From positions 1-37,010 of the forward strand of contig JBCDCE010000037.1 in the NCBI GenBank assembly GCA_039182515.1: a stretch of 37,010 nt of DNA, in the 5' to 3' direction. The position numbers were made by a program, and so were the translations under genes. Under the pieces are notes generated by a model, which worked only from the letters and a program-made list of their open reading frames with translations, was not told where the DNA came from and did no database searches. This DNA is from JBCDCE01 sp039182515 (GTDB lineage Bacteria > Pseudomonadota > Alphaproteobacteria > Rhodobacterales > Rhodobacteraceae). This document shows positions 1-8,634 of this stretch, one piece after another. Position 1 is the first letter of the stretch. Each line of letters starts with the position of its first letter.

Positions 1-52
1 TCCTTCTAGCGTTCTGGAATAAGACCGCGCGGGCTGAAGCGAAGCACTGGCT

Positions 53-71
53 CGCGCGCCATAGGCGCGCG
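53..71. repeat. Short GC-rich inverted repeat
   Basis: CGCGCGCC and its exact complement GGCGCGCG are separated by ATA, giving an 8-bp stem with a 3-nt loop. It lies about 90 bp beyond the stop of the leftward flavoprotein gene. It could belong to that gene's transcription end or to a gene outside the window. There is no adjacent T-tract, so calling it a terminator would be weak. I see no coding region in positions 1-161. Confidence 0.35.
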
Positions 72-161
72 CCACCGATGGTTCTCGGCAGCGCAGCTGT
101 CGTGAAGGGAGGCGGGTGGGCCCACACCTCACAAAAATCGTCAACGTGACTTTAGCAGCGT

Positions 162-2576
162 TTACGCTCGCAACCTTGCCCCTTCAGGATCAAAGGGTGG
201 TTCAGCAAGAACCGTAGCTGAGTGGGGTTTGCCAAGGATCGAGACATGTACGGTCGTGCCTGCCGCCACCTCTGGCTTTACAAAGCCAACGGCCAAGGAT
301 TTGCCAACGGTGTAACCCATCGTGCCTGATGTCACGCGCCCAATGGGCGTTCCATCTGGCAAAAACACAGGTTCTCCTCCGGACGCATCCGCTCCATTGG
401 CAGGATCTACTTCTAAAACAACCAAACGCTCACGCGCCGCATTGGTTTGGGATTCCAAATAAGCCGCTTTGTTGAGAAACTCTTTGTCGGTTTTGACCAA
501 GCGCTCCAGCCCGACTTCATGGGCCCAATACTCAGGCGAATACTCCCTGCCCCAGCTTCCATAGCCCTTTTCACAGCGCAAGCTCATCAGAGCGCGTGAG
601 CCGACCGGCCCAATGCCGAGGTCTTTGCCCTCTTTCAAAAGCGCCGCATAAAGCTGCGCCTGATCTTCCGCCTTGCAGTGCAACTCCCAGCCCAAATCAC
701 CGGTAAAGCTGACACGCAGAGCCATCACTGTCACACCCGCGAGATCTATCTCGCGCGACGCCATGAACCTAAAGTCTTCCGTTTCAAAGCTGGCGTTGGA
801 AAGCCGCCCAAGCAACGCGCGCGACTGCGGTCCTGCCACGTTAAATCCGCAAACTGACGTGGTTAGACTTTCCCACGTTGTCCCTTCAGGCAAAGGAACC
901 GCATTGAAAAACCGCTTGTGGTAGCGCTCAGCCATCCCGGACCCAATCACCCAGAATCGATCTTCAGCAAGCCGCGTGACGGTGAAGTCTCCCGCGATCC
1001 CACCTCGAACGCCAATAAGCGGTGTCAAACACGAGCGCCCAACAGCCACAGGTATCCTGTTGGCAAAAAGCGCGTTGAGCCAATCCTCCCCGCCTGGGCC
1101 TCTGACCTCATACTTAGCAAAGTTCGAGATATCGATAATGCCGCCAGTCTCGCGCAGCATCCGGCACTCGGCCCCTACAGGCTCAAACCAGTTTTGGCGT
1201 GTAAACCCATTGGTTTCTGTGGCACCTGGTGCATCGGCAAACCAAAGCGGATGCTCCCAACCTGAGTTAAGCCCAAAGACCGCGCCCATCTCCTTTTGCA
1301 TCTCATAAATGGGCCGTGTGCGCGCAGGCCGGCCCGCACTGCGTTCCTCATTCGGGAAGTGAATTGCAAAGCGATTGGCATATTGATCGCCCACGCGCGC
1401 TTTCGTGAAATGCGCGTCAGCCCAATCGTCAAAGCGCGCCAAATCCCAATGGAACATATCAAGATGGCTTTCACCGGTGACGATCCATTCTGCCGCCAAC
1501 ATTCCAAGCCCACCCGATTGCGAGAAGCCCGGAATGATGCCGTTGCAACAGAAATAGCCCTTCAACTCAGGCACAGGCCCCCAAAGTGCATTGCTGTCAG
1601 GCGACCAAATCATGGGGCCATTGATGACCCGTTTAATCCCCGCCTCGCCCACCGCAGGCACCCGCTCAATTGCCCGCATCATATTGTCTTCGATGCGCTC
1701 GAGATCATCCGCAAAAAGCTCGTGGCCAAAGCCTTGCGGGGTTCCGTCTTCTGCCCAAAAGCGCACGTCTTTTTCATATGCGCCCAAAAGCAAGCCTTTG
1801 CCTTCTTGGCGTAGGTAATATTCCCCATCCCGGTCGGCGACAGAGGGCAAACGCCGATCAAGTGCATCGATCTCAGCAATCGTCTCAGTCACAAAATACT
1901 GATGTTCCGTTGGCAAGAGCGGAAGGTTAATCCCCGCCATTTTGGCCACTTCACGACCCCAAAGCCCGGCCGCATTGATCACCCAGTCCGTTTTGATGTC
2001 ACCTTTGGAGGTGCGCACAACCCAAGTGCCGTCACGCTGTTGTTCGGTGGCTGTAACGGGCGTGAACCGGTGGATTTCAGCACCTGCGTTGCGCGCACCC
2101 GTGATATAGGCATTGGTCACGCCAGACGGATCCACATTGCCGCCTTCGGGCTCGTACATGATGCAGCGAATGCCATCGTAATTCACCAATGGATGCAATC
2201 GCTCGGCCTCGGAGCGGTCCACCTCATAAAACTTCAAGCCGTAATAACGCGCCTTTTGCTCTTGCAGACGCAATTGGTGTTCACGGTCTTCGGTTTGCGC
2301 CAAATAGAGTGAACCAGGTTGGAACACCCCACAGCTTTGCCCCGTTTCAGCCTCGAGCCGATTGTAGAGGCTCATGGTGTAGTTCTGAATGCGCGTGATG
2401 TTGTTGTTGTCGTGCAAGCCATGAATGTTCGCGGCTGCGTGCCATGTGGAGCCCGAGGTAAGCTCATCGCGCTCCAAAAGCACCACATCCGTCCACCCAA
2501 GCTTGGTCAAGTGATAGAGGATCGAGCTTCCGATCACCCCGCCTCCAATCACCACGGCTTGTGCTGTGCTTCGCAT
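162..2576 (-). CDS. FAD-dependent oxidoreductase with GcvT domain (dimethylglycine dehydrogenase family)
   Basis: This 804-residue protein probably oxidatively demethylates a methylated amine and passes the one-carbon unit to tetrahydrofolate; the exact substrate (dimethylglycine, sarcosine or other) cannot be read from sequence. It begins with a dinucleotide-binding strand and GGGVIGSS glycine motif. SGSTWHAA follows, whose His corresponds to the residue that binds FAD covalently in dimethylglycine dehydrogenases. The DAO fold fills roughly residues 1-370. An FAO_M-like linker and an aminomethyltransferase (GcvT) domain follow, with FTGDLGWELH and a C-terminal barrel. The start at 2576 was chosen over a longer frame to 2609 because AGAGGAGA lies just upstream of it. 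It is divergent from, and paralogous to, the next gene, with 151 bp between their starts. No signal peptide is seen, so it is probably cytoplasmic. Confidence 0.9.
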   Translation of the reverse strand: MRSTAQAVVIGGGVIGSSILYHLTKLGWTDVVLLERDELTSGSTWHAAANIHGLHDNNNITRIQNYTMSLYNRLEAETGQSCGVFQPGSLYLAQTEDREHQLRLQEQKARYYGLKFYEVDRSEAERLHPLVNYDGIRCIMYEPEGGNVDPSGVTNAYITGARNAGAEIHRFTPVTATEQQRDGTWVVRTSKGDIKTDWVINAAGLWGREVAKMAGINLPLLPTEHQYFVTETIAEIDALDRRLPSVADRDGEYYLRQEGKGLLLGAYEKDVRFWAEDGTPQGFGHELFADDLERIEDNMMRAIERVPAVGEAGIKRVINGPMIWSPDSNALWGPVPELKGYFCCNGIIPGFSQSGGLGMLAAEWIVTGESHLDMFHWDLARFDDWADAHFTKARVGDQYANRFAIHFPNEERSAGRPARTRPIYEMQKEMGAVFGLNSGWEHPLWFADAPGATETNGFTRQNWFEPVGAECRMLRETGGIIDISNFAKYEVRGPGGEDWLNALFANRIPVAVGRSCLTPLIGVRGGIAGDFTVTRLAEDRFWVIGSGMAERYHKRFFNAVPLPEGTTWESLTTSVCGFNVAGPQSRALLGRLSNASFETEDFRFMASREIDLAGVTVMALRVSFTGDLGWELHCKAEDQAQLYAALLKEGKDLGIGPVGSRALMSLRCEKGYGSWGREYSPEYWAHEVGLERLVKTDKEFLNKAAYLESQTNAARERLVVLEVDPANGADASGGEPVFLPDGTPIGRVTSGTMGYTVGKSLAVGFVKPEVAAGTTVHVSILGKPHSATVLAEPPFDPEGARLRA

Positions 2577-2727
2577 TGGCTGTTCTCCTCTTGCCATCCC
2601 GCGTAGCATCGCAGGGCTTGGGGGCCAAAATTGCCAGAGCGCGACGCGATTGGTCGCTTTCTACTAAACCATGGCATATGCAATGGCCGAAGAACTTGAG
2701 CAGGCTGCAAGAGTAAGGGGCAATTGG
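2577..2727. promoter_or_regulatory. Divergent promoter region of the two flavoprotein genes
   Basis: This 151-bp gap separates the starts of two head-to-head dimethylglycine-dehydrogenase-like genes and must contain both promoters. A purine-rich ribosome-binding sequence lies at each end: AGAGGAGA for the left gene and AAGGGG for the right gene. I could not identify a convincing operator palindrome or a clear -35/-10 pair. Co-regulation of the two genes is inferred from the arrangement only. Confidence 0.5.
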
Positions 2728-5163
2728 ATGAAGACGACAACGCGGGTGGTGGTGATTGGAGGCGGTGTCGTTGGGTGCTCGGTGGCCTACCACTTGACCA
2801 AGCTTGGATGCCCAGATGTTGTTTTGCTCGAGCGCTCTGAGCTTACCTCTGGCTCAACTTGGCACGCCGCAGGCGGCTTTCACACAATCAACGGCGACAC
2901 CAACATGTGCGCACTCCAAGGCTACACTATTGGGCTCTACCGGGATTTAGAGGAGATCTCCGGGCTCTCTTGCGGGCTACATCATGTAGGTGGCGTGACG
3001 CTCGCAGACACTCAAGAACGCTTCGATATGATGGTTGCCGAGCGCGCAAAGCATAAGCACATGGGCCTCGACACACGCATCGTCACGCCTGCCGAAATTG
3101 CTGAAATTGCACCCATAACAAACCTCGAAGGCATCATCGGTGGGCTTTACGATCCTTTGGACGGTCATCTCGATCCATCCGGCACCACACAGGCCTACGC
3201 CAAAGCCGCGAGAATGGGTGGCGCAGAGATTGAGCTGCATTGCAAGGTGGAAGCCACCACGCAAAGAGCTGATGGCACTTGGGACGTGGTGACAAACAAA
3301 GGCACCATTCATACCGAGCATGTGGTCAACGCCGCAGGCCTCTGGGCCCGAGAAGTGGCTGCAATGGCGGGCGTTTACTTACCCCTCTTGCCGATGGAGC
3401 ACCATTATCTCGTCACAGATGACGTACCTGACATCTATGAGCGCGACACCGAGCATCCACATGTGATGGACCCCGCTGGAGAAAGTTACTTACGACAAGA
3501 AGGTCGTGGGCTATGCATTGGATTTTACGAGCAAAAGTGCAAACCCTGGGCTGTGAATGGCACGCCTTGGGACTTTGGCCACGAGCTTTTGCCAGACGAT
3601 CTCGACAAGATCGAAGACAGCATCGCATTCGCCTACAATCGCTTTCCGGTACTGGAGCGCGCCGGGGTGAAATCTGTCATCCACGGGCCCTTCACCTTTG
3701 CGCCTGACGGCAATCCACTTGTGGGGCCAGTTCCTGGCCTTAGGGGATATTGGTCCGCTTGCGCTGTTATGGCGGGCTTTAGCCAAGGCGGTGGTGTCGG
3801 CTTGATGCTCGCGCAATGGTTGCTGGAAGGCGAATGCGAGCGGGACACGTCTGCAATGGATGTGGCGCGCTATGGGCGCTGGATCACGCCTGGCTACACG
3901 GTGCCCAAGGTGATTGAGAACTATCAAATGCGCTTTTCGGTCGCCCACCCCAACGAAGAGCTTCCTGCCGCACGCCCCCATCGCACAACGCCGATGTACG
4001 ATGTCTTTGATCAAATGGGCGCCGTTTGGGGCCATCAATACGGTCTCGAGGTTCCGAATTATTTCGCAGACGAGGATGAGCCGCGCTTCGAGACCCCCTC
4101 ATTTCGCCGCTCCAACGCATTTGAGGCAACCGCGCGTGAAGTGAACGCCGTCAGGTCAGCTGTCGGCATCAACGAGGTGCAAAACTTCGGGAAATATGAT
4201 GTTCAAGGGCCTGGCGCTCGCGCATGGCTTGACCGGATCATGGCCGGACGCGTGCCGAAACCAGGTCGGCTCTCACTTACCCCTATGCTCTCGCCCAAAG
4301 GGCGCATCATTGGAGATTTCACCCTGAGCTGCCTGTCGGAGACGCATTTCCAGATCACCGGCTCGTACGGTGCTCAAGCCTATCATATGCGGTGGTTCCA
4401 AGCTAATCCTCCAGAAGCCTCCCAAGAAGGCGACGTCAGCCTCGACAATGTCTCGGACCGACGCACAGGCTTTCAAATTGCTGGTCCGCGGGCAGGTGAG
4501 TTGTTGCAAGCCGTGTCTCGCGAAGACATCTCAACCATGCGTTTTCTGGATGTTCGACAGCTTACAATCGGTCTCTCGACCGCCATTGTGCAGCGAGTAA
4601 GCTACACGGGCGACTTGGGCTTTGAAATCTATGTCGACGCTATGGAACAACGCGCGCTCTGGGACGTGCTTTGGCAGGCCGGGCAACCGATGGGACTGCA
4701 TCCTTTTGGCATGCGCGCCATGATGTCTCTCAGGCTCGACAAATTCTTTGGCTCTTGGCTTTCAGAATTCAGCCCAGACTATACCCCTGCAGAAACCGGA
4801 CTAGATCGCTTTATCTCCTTCAAAAAAGACGCTGATTTCATTGGCAAATCTTCAACGTTACGTGAAAATTCGCCAGGTCCGTCACGAAAACTAGTGGCTT
4901 TTTATGTCGAAGCGATCGACGCCGACGTGGTGGGCTATGAGCCGATCTTTGTCAATGGTGAGGTTCAGGGCTTTTGCACCTCCGGTGGCTATTCGCACTA
5001 TGCTCAAAAATCGATTGCGATGGGTTTCTTACCTCCCAACGTTGTCATCGAGGGCCAAGAGGTAGAAATCGAGATCCTTGGTAAAATGTGTGCAGCAAAG
5101 GTCATCACAACCCCTCTCTTTGATGCAGATGGCGCGCGCATGCGAGGTGAACTTGCCCTCTGA
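2728..5163 (+). CDS. FAD-dependent oxidoreductase with GcvT domain, paralogue of the divergent neighbour
   Basis: This 811-residue protein has the same architecture as its divergent neighbour: GGGVVGCS glycine motif, STWHAAGG with the predicted FAD-linking His, a DAO domain to about residue 375, then GcvT domains with YTGDLGFEIY and a C-terminal barrel. The family demethylates dimethylglycine, sarcosine or related methylamines with tetrahydrofolate as acceptor. The two proteins align along their whole length but differ throughout, so this is an old duplication and their substrates may differ. The start at 2728 is chosen because AAGGGG precedes it and the glycine motif falls about ten residues in; an upstream ATG at 2671 would add 19 unconserved residues. 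Its last 35 bases overlap the nucleotidyltransferase gene, suggesting translational coupling. Confidence 0.9.
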   Translation: MKTTTRVVVIGGGVVGCSVAYHLTKLGCPDVVLLERSELTSGSTWHAAGGFHTINGDTNMCALQGYTIGLYRDLEEISGLSCGLHHVGGVTLADTQERFDMMVAERAKHKHMGLDTRIVTPAEIAEIAPITNLEGIIGGLYDPLDGHLDPSGTTQAYAKAARMGGAEIELHCKVEATTQRADGTWDVVTNKGTIHTEHVVNAAGLWAREVAAMAGVYLPLLPMEHHYLVTDDVPDIYERDTEHPHVMDPAGESYLRQEGRGLCIGFYEQKCKPWAVNGTPWDFGHELLPDDLDKIEDSIAFAYNRFPVLERAGVKSVIHGPFTFAPDGNPLVGPVPGLRGYWSACAVMAGFSQGGGVGLMLAQWLLEGECERDTSAMDVARYGRWITPGYTVPKVIENYQMRFSVAHPNEELPAARPHRTTPMYDVFDQMGAVWGHQYGLEVPNYFADEDEPRFETPSFRRSNAFEATAREVNAVRSAVGINEVQNFGKYDVQGPGARAWLDRIMAGRVPKPGRLSLTPMLSPKGRIIGDFTLSCLSETHFQITGSYGAQAYHMRWFQANPPEASQEGDVSLDNVSDRRTGFQIAGPRAGELLQAVSREDISTMRFLDVRQLTIGLSTAIVQRVSYTGDLGFEIYVDAMEQRALWDVLWQAGQPMGLHPFGMRAMMSLRLDKFFGSWLSEFSPDYTPAETGLDRFISFKKDADFIGKSSTLRENSPGPSRKLVAFYVEAIDADVVGYEPIFVNGEVQGFCTSGGYSHYAQKSIAMGFLPPNVVIEGQEVEIEILGKMCAAKVITTPLFDADGARMRGELAL

Positions 5164-5758
5164 ACTCTCTGATATTGCAATTGTTTTGCTCGCAGCGGGG
5201 CAGAGCTCACGCATGCAGGGCAAAGATAAGCTCGCAGAACTCGTTGACGGGGTGCCTTGTTTAAGGGTCATGGCGCTGCGCGCTTTAGAAGTGAGCCAAC
5301 ACGTGGTCGTGACCCTTCCCGATCTCTCGCATACCCGCGCCGGAGTCTTGCAGGATCTAGCGCTCAACCGAGTGGCAGTTCCAAACGCGTGTGAGGGCAT
5401 GTCTGCCAGTTTGAAAACAGGGATATCGGTCCTGCGCCAGCGTGCTGCGATGATCCTGCCGGCAGATATGCCGGGCATAACCTCTGCCGGGCTCGCTCAA
5501 ATCACGAAGGCGCATAAAGACGGGAGGATCACGCGGGCAACAGATACTGCAGGTACGCCCGGACACCCTGTGATTTTCGACTGTTCTTACTTTCCGGACC
5601 TTGACGCACTCGAGGGTGACGAAGGCGCGCGCATTGTCTTGAAACAACATGCAGATCAAGTGGACATGGTGACGGCTCAAGGGTTTGATCCCTTAACAGA
5701 CCTCGACACTCAAAATGATTGGGCCGCCTGGCGTAAACACCAGGCGGCCCAAAAATAA
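5129..5758 (+). CDS. MobA/MocA-like NTP transferase family protein
   Basis: A protein of about 209 residues with the NTP-transferase signature VLLAAGQSSRMQGKDKL near its start and an LPADMPG metal-binding strand in the middle. These mark the MobA-like family that transfers nucleotides to molybdopterin (MocA makes the cytosine dinucleotide cofactor for the xanthine dehydrogenase family). Some members act on sugars or other cofactors, so the substrate is not certain. The start is uncertain: ATG at 5123 or 5129 and GTG at 5147 are in frame, all inside the end of the upstream flavoprotein gene, and none has a clear ribosome site, so translational coupling is likely. No molybdopterin hydroxylase gene is visible beside it. 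Its last codons contain a strong inverted repeat. Confidence 0.75.
   Translation: MARACEVNLPSELSDIAIVLLAAGQSSRMQGKDKLAELVDGVPCLRVMALRALEVSQHVVVTLPDLSHTRAGVLQDLALNRVAVPNACEGMSASLKTGISVLRQRAAMILPADMPGITSAGLAQITKAHKDGRITRATDTAGTPGHPVIFDCSYFPDLDALEGDEGARIVLKQHADQVDMVTAQGFDPLTDLDTQNDWAAWRKHQAAQK
5721..5750. terminator. Perfect 11-bp hairpin over the end of the nucleotidyltransferase gene
   Basis: GGGCCGCCTGG and CCAGGCGGCCC flank an 8-nt loop, and the right arm ends eight bases before the end of the gene. It lies between convergent genes. On the plus strand it is followed by AAAAATAA rather than a T-run. On the minus strand it is followed after a few bases by TTTT. It is therefore a strong mRNA 3'-end structure and possibly a factor-assisted or leftward terminator, but not a textbook intrinsic terminator. 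Confidence 0.5.
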
Positions 5759-5769
5759 CCAAGCGCGCG

Positions 5770-5791
5770 TGTCGCGAGGGCTCCCGCGACA
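5770..5791. repeat. Second inverted repeat between the convergent genes
   Basis: TGTCGCG and CGCGACA form a 7-bp stem around an 8-nt loop. It lies 20 bp past the larger hairpin and about 40 bp beyond the stop of the leftward RTX gene. There is no T-tract. It may contribute to termination of the RTX transcript. Confidence 0.4.
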
Positions 5792-5831
5792 AGGCACACC
5801 GGGTTGGCTGCATAACTGTTAATGACTTGGA

Positions 5832-8408
5832 TTACCGGGCGAGCAGTTCCGCTTCGTGTTTCTTAAGTGTGCGGCGCGCAGAAGCATAATCCGCGCGGCT
5901 TGCTTCGTCCTCAAGTTCAGGGAAAAGCTCAAAAATTTCCTGACGTTGCGAGTCGCCAATGCCCTTCAACGCATGATCACCGGGCTGAAAACTCTCAGAC
6001 CAGGCGCCGTTGGACAACACAACTTCATGATTATCGAACATAAAGTGGAGATAGGTCGTATTCATCGCGTTCATCCGGTGAACACCTTTGCCGTCAACCA
6101 AATGCTTGGCAGAGACCAAAACTTCACGATCTTCAAAATAGAGCGCTGTACGATCAGAGGCGACAAGTATCCGGTGGTTGGGAGACACCAAGGTGTCCCG
6201 CTCGGGCAGACCATTACCCAAAGACCCTTTGGTGATCATAACCGGTTTCAGATGCGGTGCCGCCGCGAAGCCCAAATGATCGACCTCCTTACGTCCCGCC
6301 CAGCGAATTTCTTGAATTCCGTTGTCACGGGTGATGACACGATCCCCCGCTTGCAAGTGTTCAACCGGACGCTCACCACGCGGCGTCGCGATCAATGTTC
6401 CGGGTGTAAAGCAAGGAATGATGCGCTCAATTTCTGTGAAGTCTAATCTGCTGACAACCGCACCCGCGGGTGCATCGAGAAACTCGACATAGCCCGTTTG
6501 GCTATCGCCATCAGGATCCGTGGCGGTTACCACGACGTTTAGCGGACCTGCTCCACTCAGGTCTAACGTGTCAAAATCATTACCCAACGTGCCGCCGTCA
6601 ACGACGTCACCAACACCTTCACCAGCACCAACCAGGATTGTGTCGGCGTCAGAACCGCCACTGATGATATCTGCGCCTTGGCCACCGATGAGAACGTCAT
6701 TTCCGGCGTTCCCTTCGATCACATCATCGTCGATCTGGCCGTCGATGTAGTCGTCGCCCTCGCCACCAAACAACAGGTCATCGTCGTCTGCGCCGAAGAT
6801 CTCGTCGTCGCCTTCACCACCAAAGACGATGTCTTGGCCGTTGTTTGGGCGCAAATCAGTGGCATCGGGAATGTTCACCGCGTCAGGCACGCCGGGGCCG
6901 AAGCCCGCGTAAATGGTGTCATTCCCGCGCCCACCATCAATGATGTCGTTGCCTTCACCACCAATAATATCGTCGTTGCCCGCGCCACCATCGATGATGT
7001 CGTCGTCGACACCTGCATCGATGCGGTCATCACCACGTCCACCGTCGATGATATCGCGATCATCTCCGGTGGTGATGATATCATCCCCGGCGCCGCCATC
7101 GACGGTATCGCGATCATCAAATGGATCTTCATCCGCAGGGTAGATGCCGGGGTAGTCAATGTCTGGCCGCTGGTCGAGCGGATTAGAAGACGCACGCGTA
7201 TCGATCACATCGTTGCCACGCCCACCGTCAACGGTGTCGCTGCCCGCGCCGCTACGAATGACGTCATCACCAGTGCCACCCACCAGCTCGTCGTCGCCAT
7301 CTCCCCCAGAGATCATGTCGTGTCCATCGCCCCCGTCGATGAAATCGTTACCCAGACCTCCATTTAAAACGTCTTCGCCCGCGCCGCCAAGTAGGGAATC
7401 GTCTCCAGCGCCGCCATCGGCAAGATCATTCCCAAGACCAGCGTCGATGACATCATTTCCCTTGCGAGCAAGGATCACATCGTCGCCAGCTCCAGCAAGG
7501 ATCGTATCGTCGTCGGGCCCTGCGCCATCGGAAACAGAATCTCCAGCATCGATCCGGTCGCCTTGGGGATCGCCCGTGTAGGCGATGTCGATCAGATCGT
7601 CGCCACTTGTTCCCTCAACCACACCGTCAAGCGCGACGCTCGCCTCATCTATTTGGCGCACTGTCGCGATTACAGCGGCAGAACTGGTGTTGCCGCGGAC
7701 GTCTGCAATTTCGTAGGTGATTTGGTCTTTGCCAACGAAGCCTTCGTTCGGCGAATAGGTCAATGTGCCGTCGATATTAACGGTTACAACGCCATTGAGC
7801 GCAGAGGCCGACTCCACGCGCAGCATATCGTCTTCAGGATCTGTATCGTTGGCGAGCACGTCAATTACGACAGTACTATCTTCATCCAGCGTGACTTGGT
7901 CGTCGACGGCAATGGGGGCGAAGTTTACAGGCAAATCGTAGCTTACGTTGTCGATTGCACCCGCCCCGACAAAAGTCACCTCAAATGCGCCAACACCTTC
8001 GAGGCAGAAGTCCATACTCCGAGATGCGCCGTTGGGAAGTGGCGGAACAAAACTGCAAAAAATGACCTCGTTCGCACCGTCATAGAAAGTTACCGACGCG
8101 CCTTCCTGAATATCGCGAAGCGCGAAGCCATAGACATAAGTTTCGTAATCAAATTCAAAGCGGACTGTTCCACCTTCTGCATTGTCATTAGTGTCATTTG
8201 CGTCCCCATCCTTTGCAACAATCAACGCTTTACTATTCGTGCCGTAAGCTGGGTCATCCGGCGGAACCAGCGGGTTGGGGGCATCAACCACCCAAGCCAT
8301 ATGCAACTCGTTACCAACCGAAATCGTGACGCCCTTATCCACATACGCATCACCGACAGCCGCTTGAGCCGTCAACTCATTAAAACTGAGCGTCACTTTT
8401 TCGGCCAT
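5832..8408 (-). CDS. Secreted RTX calcium-binding protein with cadherin-like and C-terminal Hint domains
   Basis: This 858-residue acidic protein has four parts. Residues 1-160 form an uncharacterised beta-rich domain ending in GAIDNVSYDL, like a carbohydrate-binding jelly roll. Residues 162-252 resemble a bacterial cadherin-like domain (DDQVTLDEDSTVVIDVLAND). Residues 262-606 are RTX nonapeptides of the GGxGxDxIx type, which bind calcium after type I secretion. Residues 664 to about 800 form a Hint domain starting IPCFTPGTLI, with Cys666 in the catalytic position and SPNH ending in His745. There is no N-terminal signal peptide, as expected for type I export. Hint domains are self-processing in hedgehog proteins and inteins; whether this one cleaves is unknown. 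The ATG at 8408 is preceded by GAGG. A long leader lies upstream and no type I exporter gene is next to it. Confidence 0.88.
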   Translation of the reverse strand: MAEKVTLSFNELTAQAAVGDAYVDKGVTISVGNELHMAWVVDAPNPLVPPDDPAYGTNSKALIVAKDGDANDTNDNAEGGTVRFEFDYETYVYGFALRDIQEGASVTFYDGANEVIFCSFVPPLPNGASRSMDFCLEGVGAFEVTFVGAGAIDNVSYDLPVNFAPIAVDDQVTLDEDSTVVIDVLANDTDPEDDMLRVESASALNGVVTVNIDGTLTYSPNEGFVGKDQITYEIADVRGNTSSAAVIATVRQIDEASVALDGVVEGTSGDDLIDIAYTGDPQGDRIDAGDSVSDGAGPDDDTILAGAGDDVILARKGNDVIDAGLGNDLADGGAGDDSLLGGAGEDVLNGGLGNDFIDGGDGHDMISGGDGDDELVGGTGDDVIRSGAGSDTVDGGRGNDVIDTRASSNPLDQRPDIDYPGIYPADEDPFDDRDTVDGGAGDDIITTGDDRDIIDGGRGDDRIDAGVDDDIIDGGAGNDDIIGGEGNDIIDGGRGNDTIYAGFGPGVPDAVNIPDATDLRPNNGQDIVFGGEGDDEIFGADDDDLLFGGEGDDYIDGQIDDDVIEGNAGNDVLIGGQGADIISGGSDADTILVGAGEGVGDVVDGGTLGNDFDTLDLSGAGPLNVVVTATDPDGDSQTGYVEFLDAPAGAVVSRLDFTEIERIIPCFTPGTLIATPRGERPVEHLQAGDRVITRDNGIQEIRWAGRKEVDHLGFAAAPHLKPVMITKGSLGNGLPERDTLVSPNHRILVASDRTALYFEDREVLVSAKHLVDGKGVHRMNAMNTTYLHFMFDNHEVVLSNGAWSESFQPGDHALKGIGDSQRQEIFELFPELEDEASRADYASARRTLKKHEAELLAR
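6591..7625 (-). repeat. RTX nonapeptide repeat tract
   Basis: This part of the coding sequence holds a few dozen degenerate 27-bp units encoding GGxGxDxIx. Two non-repeat interruptions occur, at residues about 404-434 and 501-522. Its regularity produces long open frames on the opposite strand that are artefacts. Confidence 0.85.
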
Positions 8409-8457
8409 CTCAACCTCAAACCGGTCAACTCGCTACGTGCCCTGACACACAACTGAT

Positions 8458-8486
8458 CGTCCTCCGTACAGGGCGCACGGAGGACG
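8458..8486. repeat. Perfect 10-bp inverted repeat in the RTX leader
   Basis: CGTCCTCCGT and ACGGAGGACG are separated by 9 nt, about 50 bp upstream of the RTX start codon. The hairpin arm contains GGAGGA, an anti-Shine-Dalgarno-binding type sequence, so folding could hide or mimic a ribosome site. It could equally be a protein-binding palindrome. Confidence 0.6.
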
Positions 8487-8495
8487 CCACCACTT

Positions 8496-8512
8496 ACACA
8501 CACACACACACA
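8496..8512. repeat. AC/GT dinucleotide tract
   Basis: Seventeen bases of strict alternating AC lie about 90 bp upstream of the RTX start. A second tract of about 11 bases lies at 8618-8628. Such tracts are slippage-prone and can favour left-handed DNA. Slippage here would alter promoter or leader spacing rather than the reading frame. Confidence 0.65.
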
Positions 8513-8534
8513 ACTGACCGAGTGGTCGATCAGT
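8513..8534. repeat. Imperfect inverted repeat in the RTX leader
   Basis: ACTGACCGA and TCGATCAGT form a 9-position stem with one mismatch around GTGG. The left arm overlaps a sequence (CACACAACTGA) that also occurs at 8446-8456, so the area contains both direct and inverted repetition. Confidence 0.45.
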
Positions 8535-8614
8535 GCCACCTAGAATTACGCAGTTTCCTCGCAGCGGTTCGCAATTTTGTGGATCGACAAGGCCTGCGCT
8601 CAACCTGCGCTTAC

Positions 8615-8634
8615 GCTCACACACACACGTGAGC
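8615..8634. repeat. Hairpin with AC-tract loop
   Basis: GCTCAC and GTGAGC enclose an eight-base ACACACAC loop. A further 5-bp hairpin, GTGGT-ACAC-ACCAC, follows at 8648-8661. Both belong to the hairpin cluster upstream of the RTX gene. Confidence 0.45.

Noticed and set aside
1..161. Partial gene at the left edge
   Set aside because: No frame shows recognisable protein sequence or a ribosome site, and the segment contains a GC-rich hairpin more consistent with intergenic DNA.
6678..7367. Long open frame on the plus strand opposite the RTX repeats
   Set aside because: It mirrors the regular 27-bp RTX repeats, has no ribosome site and gives a low-complexity product; the leftward frame carries all recognisable motifs.
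6591..7625. Regular short repeats resembling a CRISPR-like array
   Set aside because: The repeats are degenerate 27-bp coding units for GGxGxDxIx with no spacers and no cas genes nearby.
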